Assembly (NCBI RefSeq): GCF_000382245.1
Contig: NZ_KB907889.1
Span: 1 to 48,805 of the forward strand
Source of the DNA: Kushneria aurantia DSM 21353
Lineage (GTDB): Bacteria > Pseudomonadota > Gammaproteobacteria > Pseudomonadales > Halomonadaceae
Length of the DNA: 48,805 nt
Reading direction: 5' to 3'
The notes below the pieces were generated by a model. That model was not told the DNA's origin and ran no database searches. It saw only the letters and a program-made list of their open reading frames with translations. How positions within the stretch are numbered: position 1 is the first letter of the stretch; each line of letters starts with the position of its first letter. Of the stretch, positions 1 to 9,072 are shown one piece after another. The translations under genes were made by a program, and so were the position numbers.

Positions 1-282
1 TACATCAGCAGCCTGGCTCCCGATGCCGAGCGGCTGGCCAGGGCGGTACGCCAACACTGGGGCATCGAGAACCGGGTGCACTGGTGCCTGGATGTGGCCT
101 TTGCGGATGACCAGATGCGAGCACGGACTGCCCACGCGGCGCATAATCTGGCCATCCTCAAGCGCCTGACCCTCAACCTGATCCGGCTGAATCCGGTAAA
201 GCGCAAGGGCAGTTTAAAGGTCAAACGAGTCCTTGCGGCGACATTGGATGATTACCGTGCCCAGCTCCTCGGGCTTGAATGA
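1..282 (+). CDS. ISAs1-family transposase, C-terminal part (5' truncated by window)
   Basis: Reading frame 1 is open from the first base to the TGA at 280-282, giving about 93 residues. The segment QHWGIENRVHWCLDVAF, followed by an Asp-rich stretch, AHNLAILKRLTLNLIR and a KGSLKVKR basic tail, is the conserved C-terminal end of ISAs1/H-repeat DDE transposases. The Glu of GIEN fits the last acidic residue of the catalytic triad. The gene continues upstream of the window. It appears intact as far as visible, so the element may or may not be active. Confidence 0.85.
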   Translation, partial: YISSLAPDAERLARAVRQHWGIENRVHWCLDVAFADDQMRARTAHAAHNLAILKRLTLNLIRLNPVKRKGSLKVKRVLAATLDDYRAQLLGLE

Positions 283-310
283 GAATGAATCGCTACGTGC
301 GATCGCCCTG
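1..310 (+). mobile_element. ISAs1-family insertion sequence, right end
   Basis: The window opens inside an insertion sequence. It contains the C-terminus of an ISAs1-type transposase followed 28 bp later by GCGATCGCCCTG (299-310). That sequence resembles the terminal repeat (CAGGGCGATCGC when read inward) of many ISAs1 elements. The left end lies outside the window, so neither the full inverted repeat pair nor a target duplication can be checked. Confidence 0.7.
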
Positions 311-443
311 CGCCGCCGTCAGGCGGACAGACACAGCCGTGGCCTTTGGTGATAAACTGCGCCATTTTGTGCCCTCCGGCATGTCAGTGGCAGCCGGCCT
401 TACGGATACCGCGCCCGGAGCGCTCTTCGCGCACAGGAGCAAT

Positions 444-1388
444 ATGGCAGTCTTCACTCCCCTCAGCGACGAGCAGGTAGCTCACTTTCTCGAACGCTTC
501 GATGTGGGCCGACTCGAACGGCTCGAAGACGTGGCGGGCGGTACTGAAAACTCGACCTTTTTCGTCACCACCGAACGCCACTCGCTGGTGCTGACCCTGT
601 TTGAACAGGGGGAGCAGGAAGAGCTGCCCTTCTTCGTCGATCTGCTCGCCAGCCTCGACAGCCACGGCCTGCCGGTACCCGGCCCCCTGTTCGACCGCGA
701 AGGGGTAGCGCTGCAGCATCTTGCCGGGCGTCCGGCGCTGCTTTTCCCGCGCCTGCCCGGGCGCCACCCGGAGCAGCCGGGGCTTGCCCAGTGTGCGGCG
801 ATCGGCACCGTCCTGGGGCAGATGCACAGGGTATCAAGCGGCTTTCAGGGCAGCCGCCCCAACCCCCGCGACCTGCGCTGGATACACGCCGTGCACAGCC
901 GCGTGATGAGCTATCTCGACGCCACCGGTCAGCAACTGATGCGCGACTGCATCGACGCCCTCGACGCCGGACTGGCGCCGGAAACGCTGCCGCAGGGGGC
1001 GCTGCACGGCGACCTGTTTCGCGACAACACCCTGTTCGACGGCGACCGTCTCGGCGGGCTGATCGACTTCTATAACGGCTGCACCGGCGATCTGCTGTTC
1101 GACCTGGCGATCGTTATCAACGACTGGTGCAGCGACGAGCGCGGGGAGCTGCTTCCCGAACGATATCGCGCTATCATCGACGCCTACGCCCTCGAGCGCC
1201 CCTTCGATGACGCCGAACGCCGGGTCTGGCCGCTGATGCTGTCGATGACCGCGCTGCGCTACTGGCTATCGAGGCTGCTGGTGGTCTATGTCGACCCGCC
1301 GGCACACGCCCTGACGCCCAAGGACCCCGGGCAATACCGCACTATCCTGACATCGCGCATGGCGACACCGCCGCCGCCCCTGCCCTGA
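444..1388 (+). CDS. thrB: Homoserine kinase (ThrB, APH-fold type)
   Basis: This enzyme phosphorylates L-homoserine to O-phospho-L-homoserine in cytoplasmic threonine synthesis. The 314-residue protein starts MAVFTPLSDEQV, typical of the pseudomonad-type enzyme, which has an aminoglycoside-phosphotransferase fold and is unrelated to the GHMP-type E. coli ThrB. The Brenner-like motif HGDLFRDN (residues 188-195) supplies the catalytic Asp, and LIDF (206-209) the metal-binding Asp. The frame is open further upstream to 279, but the ATG at 444 has an AGGAG at 435-439 and gives the family N-terminus. It stands alone, between an insertion sequence end and the glycosyltransferase operon. Confidence 0.93.
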   Translation: MAVFTPLSDEQVAHFLERFDVGRLERLEDVAGGTENSTFFVTTERHSLVLTLFEQGEQEELPFFVDLLASLDSHGLPVPGPLFDREGVALQHLAGRPALLFPRLPGRHPEQPGLAQCAAIGTVLGQMHRVSSGFQGSRPNPRDLRWIHAVHSRVMSYLDATGQQLMRDCIDALDAGLAPETLPQGALHGDLFRDNTLFDGDRLGGLIDFYNGCTGDLLFDLAIVINDWCSDERGELLPERYRAIIDAYALERPFDDAERRVWPLMLSMTALRYWLSRLLVVYVDPPAHALTPKDPGQYRTILTSRMATPPPPLP

Positions 1389-1443
1389 CACCGCGCGGGG
1401 GAATATAAAACATTTCCTTAATTCTAATTGAATCGCGTGGCGT

Positions 1444-1449
1444 TATAAT
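1444..1449 (+). promoter_or_regulatory. Putative -10 box of the glycosyltransferase operon
   Basis: A perfect TATAAT lies 30 bp upstream of the GT2 start codon in an AT-rich gap after thrB. No good -35 hexamer is visible at 16-18 bp spacing (ATTCTA or similar), so the promoter may be weak or need an activator. Confidence 0.5.
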
Positions 1450-1478
1450 GTGTTTATTCAAACCCTAAAGCCAACGCC

Positions 1479-2282
1479 ATGTCAGACATCAGACTCTCCG
1501 TTCTTATTCCCGCCCGCAATGAAGCGGACAACCTGCCGGGACTGCTTGATGAAGTGCGCACGGCGCTGGAAAGCGCCGCCATCGCCTTTGAAATCCTGGT
1601 GGTCAACGACGGCTCCAGCGACGCCACCGGCGACGTGCTCGAGCGATACGCGCAGCATGAGCCACGCCTTCGCCCGCTGCATCACCCCACCAGTGCCGGC
1701 CAGAGCACCTCGATCTGGCAGGCCGCCTGGCGCGCGCGCGGTGACTGGCTGGCCACCCTCGACGGCGACGGTCAGAACGACCCGGCCGATCTGCCGGCAA
1801 TGGTCGAACGCTTTGAGCGTGGCGATCTGGTGCTGCTGGCCGGCCACCGGGTGACGCGCAACGACGGCGCGGTCAAACGGCTCTCTTCGCGCCTCGCCAA
1901 CGCCGTGCGCTCGCGGCTATTGCACGACGATACCCCGGATACCGGCTGCGGCATCAAGGTGATGCGCCGCGACGCAATGCTGGCGCTGCCCTACTTCAAT
2001 CATATGCATCGCTTCCTGCCGGCACTGATGCGCGCCCAGGGCGGCAATACCCTGTCGTGGCCGGTCAATCACCGCCCGCGCAGCGCCGGACGCTCCAACT
2101 ACGGCACCCTCGACCGCCTGCTGGCCGGCCTGCTCGATCTGGGTGGCGTGATGTGGCTGATCCATCGCTCGAAACTGCCGGCACCGCTGGAGATGCCCGA
2201 CAGCGCGCCCGAGCAGCGTCCGTCACTGCAGCACCCATCGACGCAGCGCGAGGCGGAGCGCCCGCAGGAGTCCACCTCATGA
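1479..2282 (+). CDS. Glycosyltransferase family 2, polyprenyl-phosphate sugar synthase type
   Basis: The 267-residue protein is a GT-A fold transferase of the DPM1/ArnC group. LSVLIPARNEADNLPGLL near the N-terminus and VVNDGSSDAT around residue 45 bind the nucleotide sugar, and TLDGDGQNDP around residue 95 carries the DxD metal site. Such enzymes move a sugar from a nucleotide donor to undecaprenyl phosphate on the inner leaflet. Only a short hydrophobic stretch (LLAGLLDLGGVMWLI) lies near the C-terminus, not the two membrane helices of ArnC. It is first in a five-gene operon and overlaps the next gene by ATGA. The donor sugar is inferred from the epimerase at the operon end, possibly UDP-galacturonate. 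Confidence 0.88.
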   Translation: MSDIRLSVLIPARNEADNLPGLLDEVRTALESAAIAFEILVVNDGSSDATGDVLERYAQHEPRLRPLHHPTSAGQSTSIWQAAWRARGDWLATLDGDGQNDPADLPAMVERFERGDLVLLAGHRVTRNDGAVKRLSSRLANAVRSRLLHDDTPDTGCGIKVMRRDAMLALPYFNHMHRFLPALMRAQGGNTLSWPVNHRPRSAGRSNYGTLDRLLAGLLDLGGVMWLIHRSKLPAPLEMPDSAPEQRPSLQHPSTQREAERPQESTS

Positions 2283-2581
2283 GTAGCGCGACCCTCTGGA
2301 TCGCCATCGGCCTGCTCGGCCAGGCACTGTTCTCGGCCCGTTTTCTGGTCCAGTGGCTGGCCAGCGAGAAGGCAAGGCGCAGCGTCATTCCTCATCTTTT
2401 CTGGTATTTGAGCATCGGCGGCGGCGGGGTGCTGCTGTGCTACGCCATCTACCGCCGCGACCCGGTCTTTATCATCGGTCAGGCCTCGGGGCTTTTCATC
2501 TATACCCGCAACCTGGTGCTGATCCAGCGTGAGCGACGCACTGCGCTGGCAAGCCGCGAGCAGGCCGAGCAGTCGTCATGA
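2279..2581 (+). CDS. Lipid A biosynthesis N-terminal (LAB_N) domain membrane protein
   Basis: This 100-residue integral membrane protein has about three helices and matches the LAB_N domain found at the N-terminus of some LpxB proteins. It shows GLLGQALFSARFLVQW, LASEKARRSVIPHLFWY and IGQASGLFIYTRN. The free-standing form commonly sits beside a GT2 enzyme and ArnT-like transferases, as here, and may help handle or flip the lipid-linked sugar; that role is not established. The ATG at 2279 has AGGAG eight bases upstream and overlaps the previous stop as ATGA. An in-frame extension upstream is out-of-frame coding of the GT2 gene. Confidence 0.88.
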   Translation: MSSATLWIAIGLLGQALFSARFLVQWLASEKARRSVIPHLFWYLSIGGGGVLLCYAIYRRDPVFIIGQASGLFIYTRNLVLIQRERRTALASREQAEQSS

Positions 2582-4326
2582 GCAGCCCGCCGCTTTACCG
2601 ACTGATCGACCGGCTGCAGCGCGCGCCGCTCCTTCCCGTGCTGCTGATCGGCCTGCTGGTGCTGGGTTTCGGCATCGGCTGGCGCTGGCCGTGGCCCGCC
2701 GACGAGCCGCGCTTTGCGCTGATCGCCCGCGAGATGATCGCCACCCATCAGTGGCTGATTCCCCACCGCGCCGGTGAGCTCTACCCCGACAAGCCGCCGA
2801 TTTTCATGTGGGCGATCGCGCTCGGCATTCTGCTTACCGGCAGCCTCAAGATCGCCTTTCTGCTGCCCTCGCTGCTGGGCGGACTGGCCACGCTGGGACT
2901 GACCACCGACCTCGCTCGGCGTCTCTACGGCCCGCGCATCGCCTGGCTTGCCGGGCTGACGCTGCTGCTGACCGTACAGTTCACCCTGCAGTCGCGCACC
3001 GCGCAGATCGATATGCTGGTCACCGGCTTCATTACCCTGGGCGCCTACGGCGCGCTGCGCCACGCCCTGCTGGGACCGGCACCGGGATGGTGGTATCTGA
3101 GCTGCGTGTCGATGGGGTTGGGGGTGATCACCAAGGGTGTCGGCTTTCTGCCACTGTTGCTGCTGCCCGCCTGGTACGGTCTTGCCGCCTGGCAGCGCCG
3201 TCATCCGGGCGACCACTGGCGCCTTGCCCCGCTGACGCTCAAACAGCTCGGCATCGGCCTGGCGCTGCTGCTGGCGGCAATCGCCAGTTGGGTGGTACCG
3301 ATGGTGCTCTACACCAGCTTCAGCGGTGATCCGGCACTGGCCGCCTATCGAAACAATATCCTCTTTCAGCAGACCGGCGAACGCTACGCCGACTCCTGGC
3401 ACCACCTCGAACCCTTCTGGTATTACCTGCTCAAGGTGCTGCCCTGGGCCTGGCTGCCGGGCATGCTGGCGCTGCCCTGGGTAGTGCCACACTGGTTCCG
3501 CCGCCTGCGCCGCGCCGACCCGCGCCTGTGGCTACCGCTCTCCTTCGTGGTGCTGATGGTGCTGTTTTTCTCGCTGAGCCCCGGCAAGCGCGGGGTTTAC
3601 ATGACACCGGGCGCGGCGCTTTTCGTACTGTCGCTGGCGCCGGCGCTGCCGGGGCTGATCCGCCGCTCCGGAGTGCGCCGGCTGTGCTGGGCACTGATAG
3701 TAGCGCTGGGCGGCACCATCGGCGTGACCGGGGCGCTGTTCGCCACCGGCCTGCTCGACCCGGCAAGCCTCGAGGACAGTTTTTCCCGCTCGCCCTGGTA
3801 CTGGTGGCTGACCCTCGGCGCCGCCACCGCCGTGATCGCCGTGGTACTGCCGCCATCGAAGGGCGTGCGCGCGCTGGCGGTGTGGTTCGTAGTGTTCTGG
3901 GCGCTGTGGTCGAGCTGGGGCTATGCAGTGATGGATGACCACCGCTCGCGCCACGGCCTGATGGCGGAAGTGGCCCGCGTGACCCACGGCGCACCGCTGG
4001 CGCTGCTCGACTTCAGCGAAGTGACCGCCCTGCAGACGCGCCAGCCGATCGTGCAGTTCGGCCATGACACCGACCTCAACGGCGCGCAGCTCGACCGTGC
4101 AGTGGCCTGGCTGCGCGAGGCGCCGGGTCAGCGCTGGGCCCAGACTACCGCACACCAGGCCCGCAAATTCGCGTGCCTCGACCAAAACCGGCTGATCCCG
4201 ATCGACAACCGCGGCGGCGGCGACAACTGGGTGGTGTTCAGCACCGACGCGGTCAAGCAGTGCCCGGCGGATGCCCACGCCACGCCGCTGTTCCATTCGC
4301 CCACCCAACTGGCGCCGTCGCCATGA
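2578..4326 (+). CDS. ArnT/PMT-family glycosyltransferase (GT83-like), first copy
   Basis: A 582-residue polytopic inner-membrane protein of the GT-C fold. The N-terminal periplasmic loop after the first helix carries PADEPRFALIAREM and YPDKPPIFMW, the acidic and YPDKPP motifs shared by ArnT and related transferases. Around eleven or twelve hydrophobic segments follow, then a soluble periplasmic tail from about residue 455. Family members transfer a sugar from undecaprenyl phosphate onto lipid A or LPS core. ATGA overlaps on both sides indicate translational coupling. The acceptor cannot be told from sequence. Confidence 0.88.
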   Translation: MSSPPLYRLIDRLQRAPLLPVLLIGLLVLGFGIGWRWPWPADEPRFALIAREMIATHQWLIPHRAGELYPDKPPIFMWAIALGILLTGSLKIAFLLPSLLGGLATLGLTTDLARRLYGPRIAWLAGLTLLLTVQFTLQSRTAQIDMLVTGFITLGAYGALRHALLGPAPGWWYLSCVSMGLGVITKGVGFLPLLLLPAWYGLAAWQRRHPGDHWRLAPLTLKQLGIGLALLLAAIASWVVPMVLYTSFSGDPALAAYRNNILFQQTGERYADSWHHLEPFWYYLLKVLPWAWLPGMLALPWVVPHWFRRLRRADPRLWLPLSFVVLMVLFFSLSPGKRGVYMTPGAALFVLSLAPALPGLIRRSGVRRLCWALIVALGGTIGVTGALFATGLLDPASLEDSFSRSPWYWWLTLGAATAVIAVVLPPSKGVRALAVWFVVFWALWSSWGYAVMDDHRSRHGLMAEVARVTHGAPLALLDFSEVTALQTRQPIVQFGHDTDLNGAQLDRAVAWLREAPGQRWAQTTAHQARKFACLDQNRLIPIDNRGGGDNWVVFSTDAVKQCPADAHATPLFHSPTQLAPSP

Positions 4327-5978
4327 CCGCAAGGCATCTCCTGCTGCCGGCAAGGCTGTGGCAGCGCGGCGCGGCCATGCTGGAAAAGGAGCGCGCCGCC
4401 ACGTTCGCCAGCCTGGTCGCCTGGCTGGCCTGCACGCTCGCCTTTCAGCTCAGGCCGCTAATACCGATCGACGAAACCCGCTATGTTTCGATCGCCTGGG
4501 AGATGTGGCTGAGCCACCAGTGGTGGGTCGCCCACATGAACGGCGTCCCCTATGCCGACAAGCCGCCGCTGCTGTTCTGGCTGATCAACCTCGGCTGGGG
4601 CGTGTTCGGCGTCAACGACTGGTGGCCGCGTCTGATCATGCCGCTGGCATCGCTGCTCGGTCTGCTTAAGCTCTACCGCATCGCCCTGCACCTGGGCTAT
4701 TCACGCCGCGCCGCCGGACTGGCACCGGCCTTGCTGATGTCGATGCTGATGTGGTGGCTCTACAGCGGCACGCTGATGTTCGATGTGCTGCTCAGCGCCT
4801 GCCTGCTGGGCGCGGTAGCCGCGCTGGTGGACAACACCTCGCCGCGCCAGCGGGCGCTGCGAATCGCTTTGTGGCTGTCGCTGGCGCTGCTCGCCAAGGG
4901 GCCGGCAGTGCTGTTGAGCTGGCTGCCGATTCTCGCCGCTCTACCACTCTATCGCGAGCGCTGGCCCGGACGGCGTGGCTACCTGTTGCTGTGGACAGCC
5001 AGTCTGGCCGCGCTGCTGGTACTGCTGGGCTGGGCGTTGAGCTCCGCCTGGCTGGGGGGCGGGGCCTATGCCCAGGATCTGCTGTGGCATCAAAGCGTCG
5101 GCCGACTGCAACAGGGGGCGGACCACGCGCGACCCTTCTGGTGGTATCTGCCGCTGCTACCGCTGCTGATGTTGCCCTGGTCACTGTGGCCACCGGCCTG
5201 GCCGCTGCGGCAGCCTATGCCGGCCGCCGCAACCGGCGTGCCGCCTGGCGCGCGTCGCCTGCTATGGGTCTGGTTGCTGATACCACTGGCCCTGTTCTCA
5301 CTGGTCAGCGGCAAGCAGATTCACTACCTGATGCCGCTGTTGCCGGCCCTCGCACTGCTGATCGCCGACGCCCTGACGCGCGCCGACGACAGCCGTCGGC
5401 GGCTGTGGCTACCCGCCCTGCTGCCGCTGGCACTGGGAGGATGCGGGCTGGCACTGGCGACATTCGGCAACGCCGAGCTGCACGCGATAGTCGCTCCCGT
5501 CGGCGCGCTGGCGGTGCTGCTGCCGGGTATCGCGCTGACGATCCTGCACCTGACACCCCGGGCGGCCAGCGTGGCAGTAACGATGCTCGTCCCGCTCGCC
5601 CTTGCCGCTACCCTGGGCGCGATGCTGAGTCCACTCTGGCCGCGGCTGGACGCCACCCGCCCGGCGGCAGCACTGGCGCAGGTCGAAAAGACCGGCGCAG
5701 CGCTCGCCTGGTACGGCAGCGACTACCAGGCCAGCTTTCAGTTCGCCGGCCGGCTGCGCAGACCGCTGATCGAGACCGGTAGTGGCCTGATGGCGCTGTG
5801 CCGCTGGCGGCAGAACCACCCGAACGGCTGGGTGATCGGCGATGCGCGCGACCTGCCCACTCCTCCTGCCGGTCTCTCCGTCAGGCGCTTTAACTGGCGC
5901 GGCCATGCACTGCTTTTTCTGTCGCCGCCAGCGCTTCGAACCGTCACCTCGACCTCTCTCTGTACGGAAGCCCCATGA
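4323..5978 (+). CDS. ArnT/PMT-family glycosyltransferase (GT83-like), second copy
   Basis: A 551-residue GT-C membrane transferase homologous to the preceding gene but clearly diverged from it. PIDETRYVSIAWEMW and YADKPPLLFWLI are the counterparts of the first copy's loop motifs. The start at 4323 overlaps the upstream stop as ATGA. An open frame extends back to 4173, but that stretch lies in coding DNA of the first copy. Two tandem transferases fed by one lipid-linked donor would let two positions or two acceptors be modified, as in the rhizobial Rgt enzymes; this is an inference. Confidence 0.87.
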   Translation: MTARHLLLPARLWQRGAAMLEKERAATFASLVAWLACTLAFQLRPLIPIDETRYVSIAWEMWLSHQWWVAHMNGVPYADKPPLLFWLINLGWGVFGVNDWWPRLIMPLASLLGLLKLYRIALHLGYSRRAAGLAPALLMSMLMWWLYSGTLMFDVLLSACLLGAVAALVDNTSPRQRALRIALWLSLALLAKGPAVLLSWLPILAALPLYRERWPGRRGYLLLWTASLAALLVLLGWALSSAWLGGGAYAQDLLWHQSVGRLQQGADHARPFWWYLPLLPLLMLPWSLWPPAWPLRQPMPAAATGVPPGARRLLWVWLLIPLALFSLVSGKQIHYLMPLLPALALLIADALTRADDSRRRLWLPALLPLALGGCGLALATFGNAELHAIVAPVGALAVLLPGIALTILHLTPRAASVAVTMLVPLALAATLGAMLSPLWPRLDATRPAAALAQVEKTGAALAWYGSDYQASFQFAGRLRRPLIETGSGLMALCRWRQNHPNGWVIGDARDLPTPPAGLSVRRFNWRGHALLFLSPPALRTVTSTSLCTEAP

Positions 5979-6949
5979 AAGTACTGGTTACCGGCGCGGC
6001 CGGTTTTATCGGCGCTCATCTGCTGGCCCATTTACGCGCCCGGGGAATCGATGCCATAGGTATCGATAACCTGTCGAACTACTACAGCGTCGACTACAAG
6101 CGCGCCCGCGTGGCAGCGCTCGGTCTCGACGACGTGCGCATCCTCGACATCGAGCAGCGCGATGCCCTCAACGCCCTGTTCGACGCCGAAGACTTCACTC
6201 ATGTGGTGCACCTGGCCGCCCAGGCAGGGGTGCGCTATAGCGTCGATAATCCGCATATCTACGCCTCGACCAACCTGGTCGGCTTCGTCAACGTGCTGGA
6301 GGCATGCCGCCACCACGACATTCGTCATCTGCTCTACGCCTCCTCCAGCTCCGTCTACGGCCGCAGCGACCGCAGCGTTTTCGACGAAACCGACCGGGTG
6401 GACAGCCCCATATCGCTCTATGCCGCCACCAAGCGGGCCAACGAGCTGATGGCGCACAGCTACGCCGATCTGTACGGCATGGCGATCAGCGGTATGCGCT
6501 TTTTTACCGTCTACGGCCCCTGGGGGCGACCCGACATGGCTCCCATGCTGTTCGCTCGAGCGCTGCTGCGCGGCGAGCCGATCGAAGTGTTCAACCACGG
6601 TCGCATGGCGCGCGACTTCACCTGGATCGGCGATATCGTGGAGGCCGTCACGCGGCTGATCGATCTGCCGCCCGCTGGCGGATCGTCGGCACCGCATATC
6701 CTCTACAATCTGGGGCGCGGCGCGCCCACCGAACTGATGACCTTCATCGAACTGCTGGAGCGTGCGCTGGGCCGGCATTCGCCGCGGCGGTGGCGGGAAA
6801 TGCAAACGGGCGACGTGCCCCGCACCCATGCCAATACCCGGCGCCTTCAGGAGGCGACCGGCTTTGCGCCGCAAACCTCTCTCGAAGAGGGCGTCAGCCG
6901 CTTTGCCGGCTGGTATTCGGCGTGCGCCAAACACTGCGAACTGCCATGA
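5975..6949 (+). CDS. NAD-dependent epimerase, UDP-glucuronate 4-epimerase-like
   Basis: A 324-residue extended short-chain dehydrogenase. The Rossmann motif GAAGFIG is at residues 7-13, Ser residues at YASSSSVYG (121-129), and the catalytic Tyr149 and Lys153 in YAATK. The run LAAQAGVRYSVDNPHIY around 80-96, with LVGFVNVLEACRH after it, is characteristic of the LpsL/CapI-type UDP-glucuronate 4-epimerases that make UDP-galacturonate. It closes the operon with an ATGA overlap. It would supply the activated sugar for the GT2 enzyme. UDP-glucose or UDP-GlcNAc epimerase activity is less likely but not excluded. Confidence 0.87.
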   Translation: MKVLVTGAAGFIGAHLLAHLRARGIDAIGIDNLSNYYSVDYKRARVAALGLDDVRILDIEQRDALNALFDAEDFTHVVHLAAQAGVRYSVDNPHIYASTNLVGFVNVLEACRHHDIRHLLYASSSSVYGRSDRSVFDETDRVDSPISLYAATKRANELMAHSYADLYGMAISGMRFFTVYGPWGRPDMAPMLFARALLRGEPIEVFNHGRMARDFTWIGDIVEAVTRLIDLPPAGGSSAPHILYNLGRGAPTELMTFIELLERALGRHSPRRWREMQTGDVPRTHANTRRLQEATGFAPQTSLEEGVSRFAGWYSACAKHCELP

Positions 6950-7039
6950 CGGTTGTGCCCATCGCGCACGACACGTCGACGCCTTCGCAAGCTATCGCCA
7001 TAATATGCCCCTCTGCGAGTTTCCCGGTCGGAGTCCTTC

Positions 7040-8974
7040 ATGACTGAACCCACCTCAGCCACCGCTCAACTGCGTACCCAGTCGGAGGCGCGCCGCACCT
7101 ACAATATCGACCAGTGGGGCAGCGGCTACTTCGATGTCGACGTCCAAGGCCACGCCGTGGTGCGGCCTTTCGGCAGCGCCGACGATCCGCACAGCCCCGC
7201 CCTGCCCCTGACCGGGCTGGTCGATGAACTCCAGGCCGCCGGCCTGCGCCTGCCGACCCTGGTGCGCTTTACCGATATTCTGCACGACCGTGTCGAACAG
7301 CTCTGCCAGGCCTTCGACACGGCGATCGACGAGCTCGATTATGGCGGCCATTACACCGCCGTCTATCCCATCAAGGTCAATCAGCAGCGGCGCGTGGTCG
7401 AGGAGCTGCTCGCCACCCCGGAGCGCGGCCGCGGCCGGGTGGGACTGGAGGCCGGCAGCAAGCCGGAGCTGCTGGCAGTGCTGGCCCTCTCCTCGGAGAG
7501 TACCTCGACCATCGTCTGCAACGGCTACAAGGACCGCGAGTACGTGCGCCTGGCGCTGATGGGCGAAAAGCTCGGCCACCGCGTGTTTCTGGTAGTCGAA
7601 AAGCACGCCGAGGTAGAGCTGATTCTGGAGGAGTCCGACCGCCTCGGCGTGGCGCCGCGCATCGGCGTACGCGCCCGCCTCGCCTCGGTGGGGCGCGGCA
7701 ACTGGGAGAGCAGCGGCGGCGACAAGTCCAAGTTCGGCCTTACCGCGCGCCAGATCCAGCAGCTGGTCAATCAGCTGCATCAGCGCGACCGCCTCGATAC
7801 CCTGCAGCTGGTGCACTTCCATCTCGGTTCACAGATCGCCAACATCCGCGATATTCAGCGCGGTTTGCGCGAGTGCACCCAGTTCTACCGCAGCCTGCGC
7901 GAAGTCGGCGTACCGATCAGCGTGGTGGATGTCGGCGGCGGCCTGGGGGTCGACTACGAGGGCACCCGTTCGCGCAGCTACTGCTCGGCCAACTACTCGA
8001 TGGACGAGTACGCCAACAACGTGGTGGGTGCCTTCGCCCAGCTCTGTCAGGCGCGCGACCTGCCCCATCCGGATATCATCTCCGAATCCGGCCGGGCGCT
8101 GACCGCCCACCATGCGGTACTGATCACCAACGTGATCGACGAAGAGCGCCACGAAGTGGAAGTGCCGCAGCGCAGCGCCGAGGCGGACCCCAACCTCGAC
8201 ACCCTGTGGCAGACCTGGCAGTGGCTCAACGAGCCCGCCGAACCGCGCCTGCTGGTGGAGTACTACCACGACCTCTACCAGGCGATGAGTGATATCCAGG
8301 AGCACTTCGTGCTGGGCAGTGCCAGCCTCGCCGTGCGCGCCGAGGGTGAGGCGGTCTATATCGCCGCCTGCCGCCGCCTGCGGGCACGGCTTGATGGCCG
8401 CAACCGCGCCCACCGTGAAATCCTCGATGAAATGGACGAGAAGCTTGCCGACAAGCTGTTCGTCAACTTCTCGCTGTTCCAGTCGCTGCCCGACGTCTGG
8501 GGCATCGACCAGATCTTCCCGGTGCTGCCGCTCTCCAACCTCGACCAGCCGCCGGTGCGTCGCGCCGTGGTGCAGGACATCACCTGCGACAGCGACGGCC
8601 GCATCGAGCGCTACGTCGACGGCCAGGGGGTCGAGAGCACCCTGCCGCTGCCGGAGTGGAAAGAGGGCGAAGAGAAGCTTTTGGGGCTTTTCCTGGTCGG
8701 CGCCTATCAGGAGATTCTGGGCGATCTGCACAACCTCTTCGGCGACACCGACTCCATCGACGTCAGCCTCACCGAGGAGGGCGAGTGGCGCCTCGGCACG
8801 CCGATCGTCGGCGACAGCGTCTCCAACGTGCTGCGCTATGTGAACTTCGACCCCGACCAGCTGCGCAGCCGCTTCCAGCGCCAGCTGATCAGAAGCGAGG
8901 TCTCGAGCGAGGAGCGCGAAATGTTCCTCGAGGAGCTGGAAGCGGGGCTGGAGGGCTATACCTATCTGGAGTAG
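7040..8974 (+). CDS. speA: Biosynthetic arginine decarboxylase
   Basis: Converts L-arginine to agmatine and CO2, the first step of the agmatine route to putrescine. The 644-residue length is normal for SpeA. PLP-binding Lys112 lies in TAVYPIKVNQQ; LQLVHFHLGSQIAN and VDVGGGLGVDYEG are the conserved barrel motifs, and DITCDSDGR contributes the C-terminal active-site Cys/Asp region. A GGAG sits eight bases before the ATG, and an AT-rich ATAATATG at about 7000 may be its -10 region. It is monocistronic, with short gaps on either side. The agmatine-processing enzymes are not in the window. Confidence 0.96.
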   Translation: MTEPTSATAQLRTQSEARRTYNIDQWGSGYFDVDVQGHAVVRPFGSADDPHSPALPLTGLVDELQAAGLRLPTLVRFTDILHDRVEQLCQAFDTAIDELDYGGHYTAVYPIKVNQQRRVVEELLATPERGRGRVGLEAGSKPELLAVLALSSESTSTIVCNGYKDREYVRLALMGEKLGHRVFLVVEKHAEVELILEESDRLGVAPRIGVRARLASVGRGNWESSGGDKSKFGLTARQIQQLVNQLHQRDRLDTLQLVHFHLGSQIANIRDIQRGLRECTQFYRSLREVGVPISVVDVGGGLGVDYEGTRSRSYCSANYSMDEYANNVVGAFAQLCQARDLPHPDIISESGRALTAHHAVLITNVIDEERHEVEVPQRSAEADPNLDTLWQTWQWLNEPAEPRLLVEYYHDLYQAMSDIQEHFVLGSASLAVRAEGEAVYIAACRRLRARLDGRNRAHREILDEMDEKLADKLFVNFSLFQSLPDVWGIDQIFPVLPLSNLDQPPVRRAVVQDITCDSDGRIERYVDGQGVESTLPLPEWKEGEEKLLGLFLVGAYQEILGDLHNLFGDTDSIDVSLTEEGEWRLGTPIVGDSVSNVLRYVNFDPDQLRSRFQRQLIRSEVSSEEREMFLEELEAGLEGYTYLE

Positions 8975-9072
8975 GGGGCAAGGTGGAAAGTAAAGACAGC
9001 CGCCAGCGACGCTGGTGTGGCCGGTTCGAGCGTCATTTGCGATGACGGGGCCGTATCGCCGCCTGGGCCAGA

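Noticed and set aside
2500-3492. 330-codon minus-strand frame in the glycosyltransferase operon
   Set aside because: Antisense to a clear PMT-family gene; Gln/Gly/Arg-rich composition without motifs.
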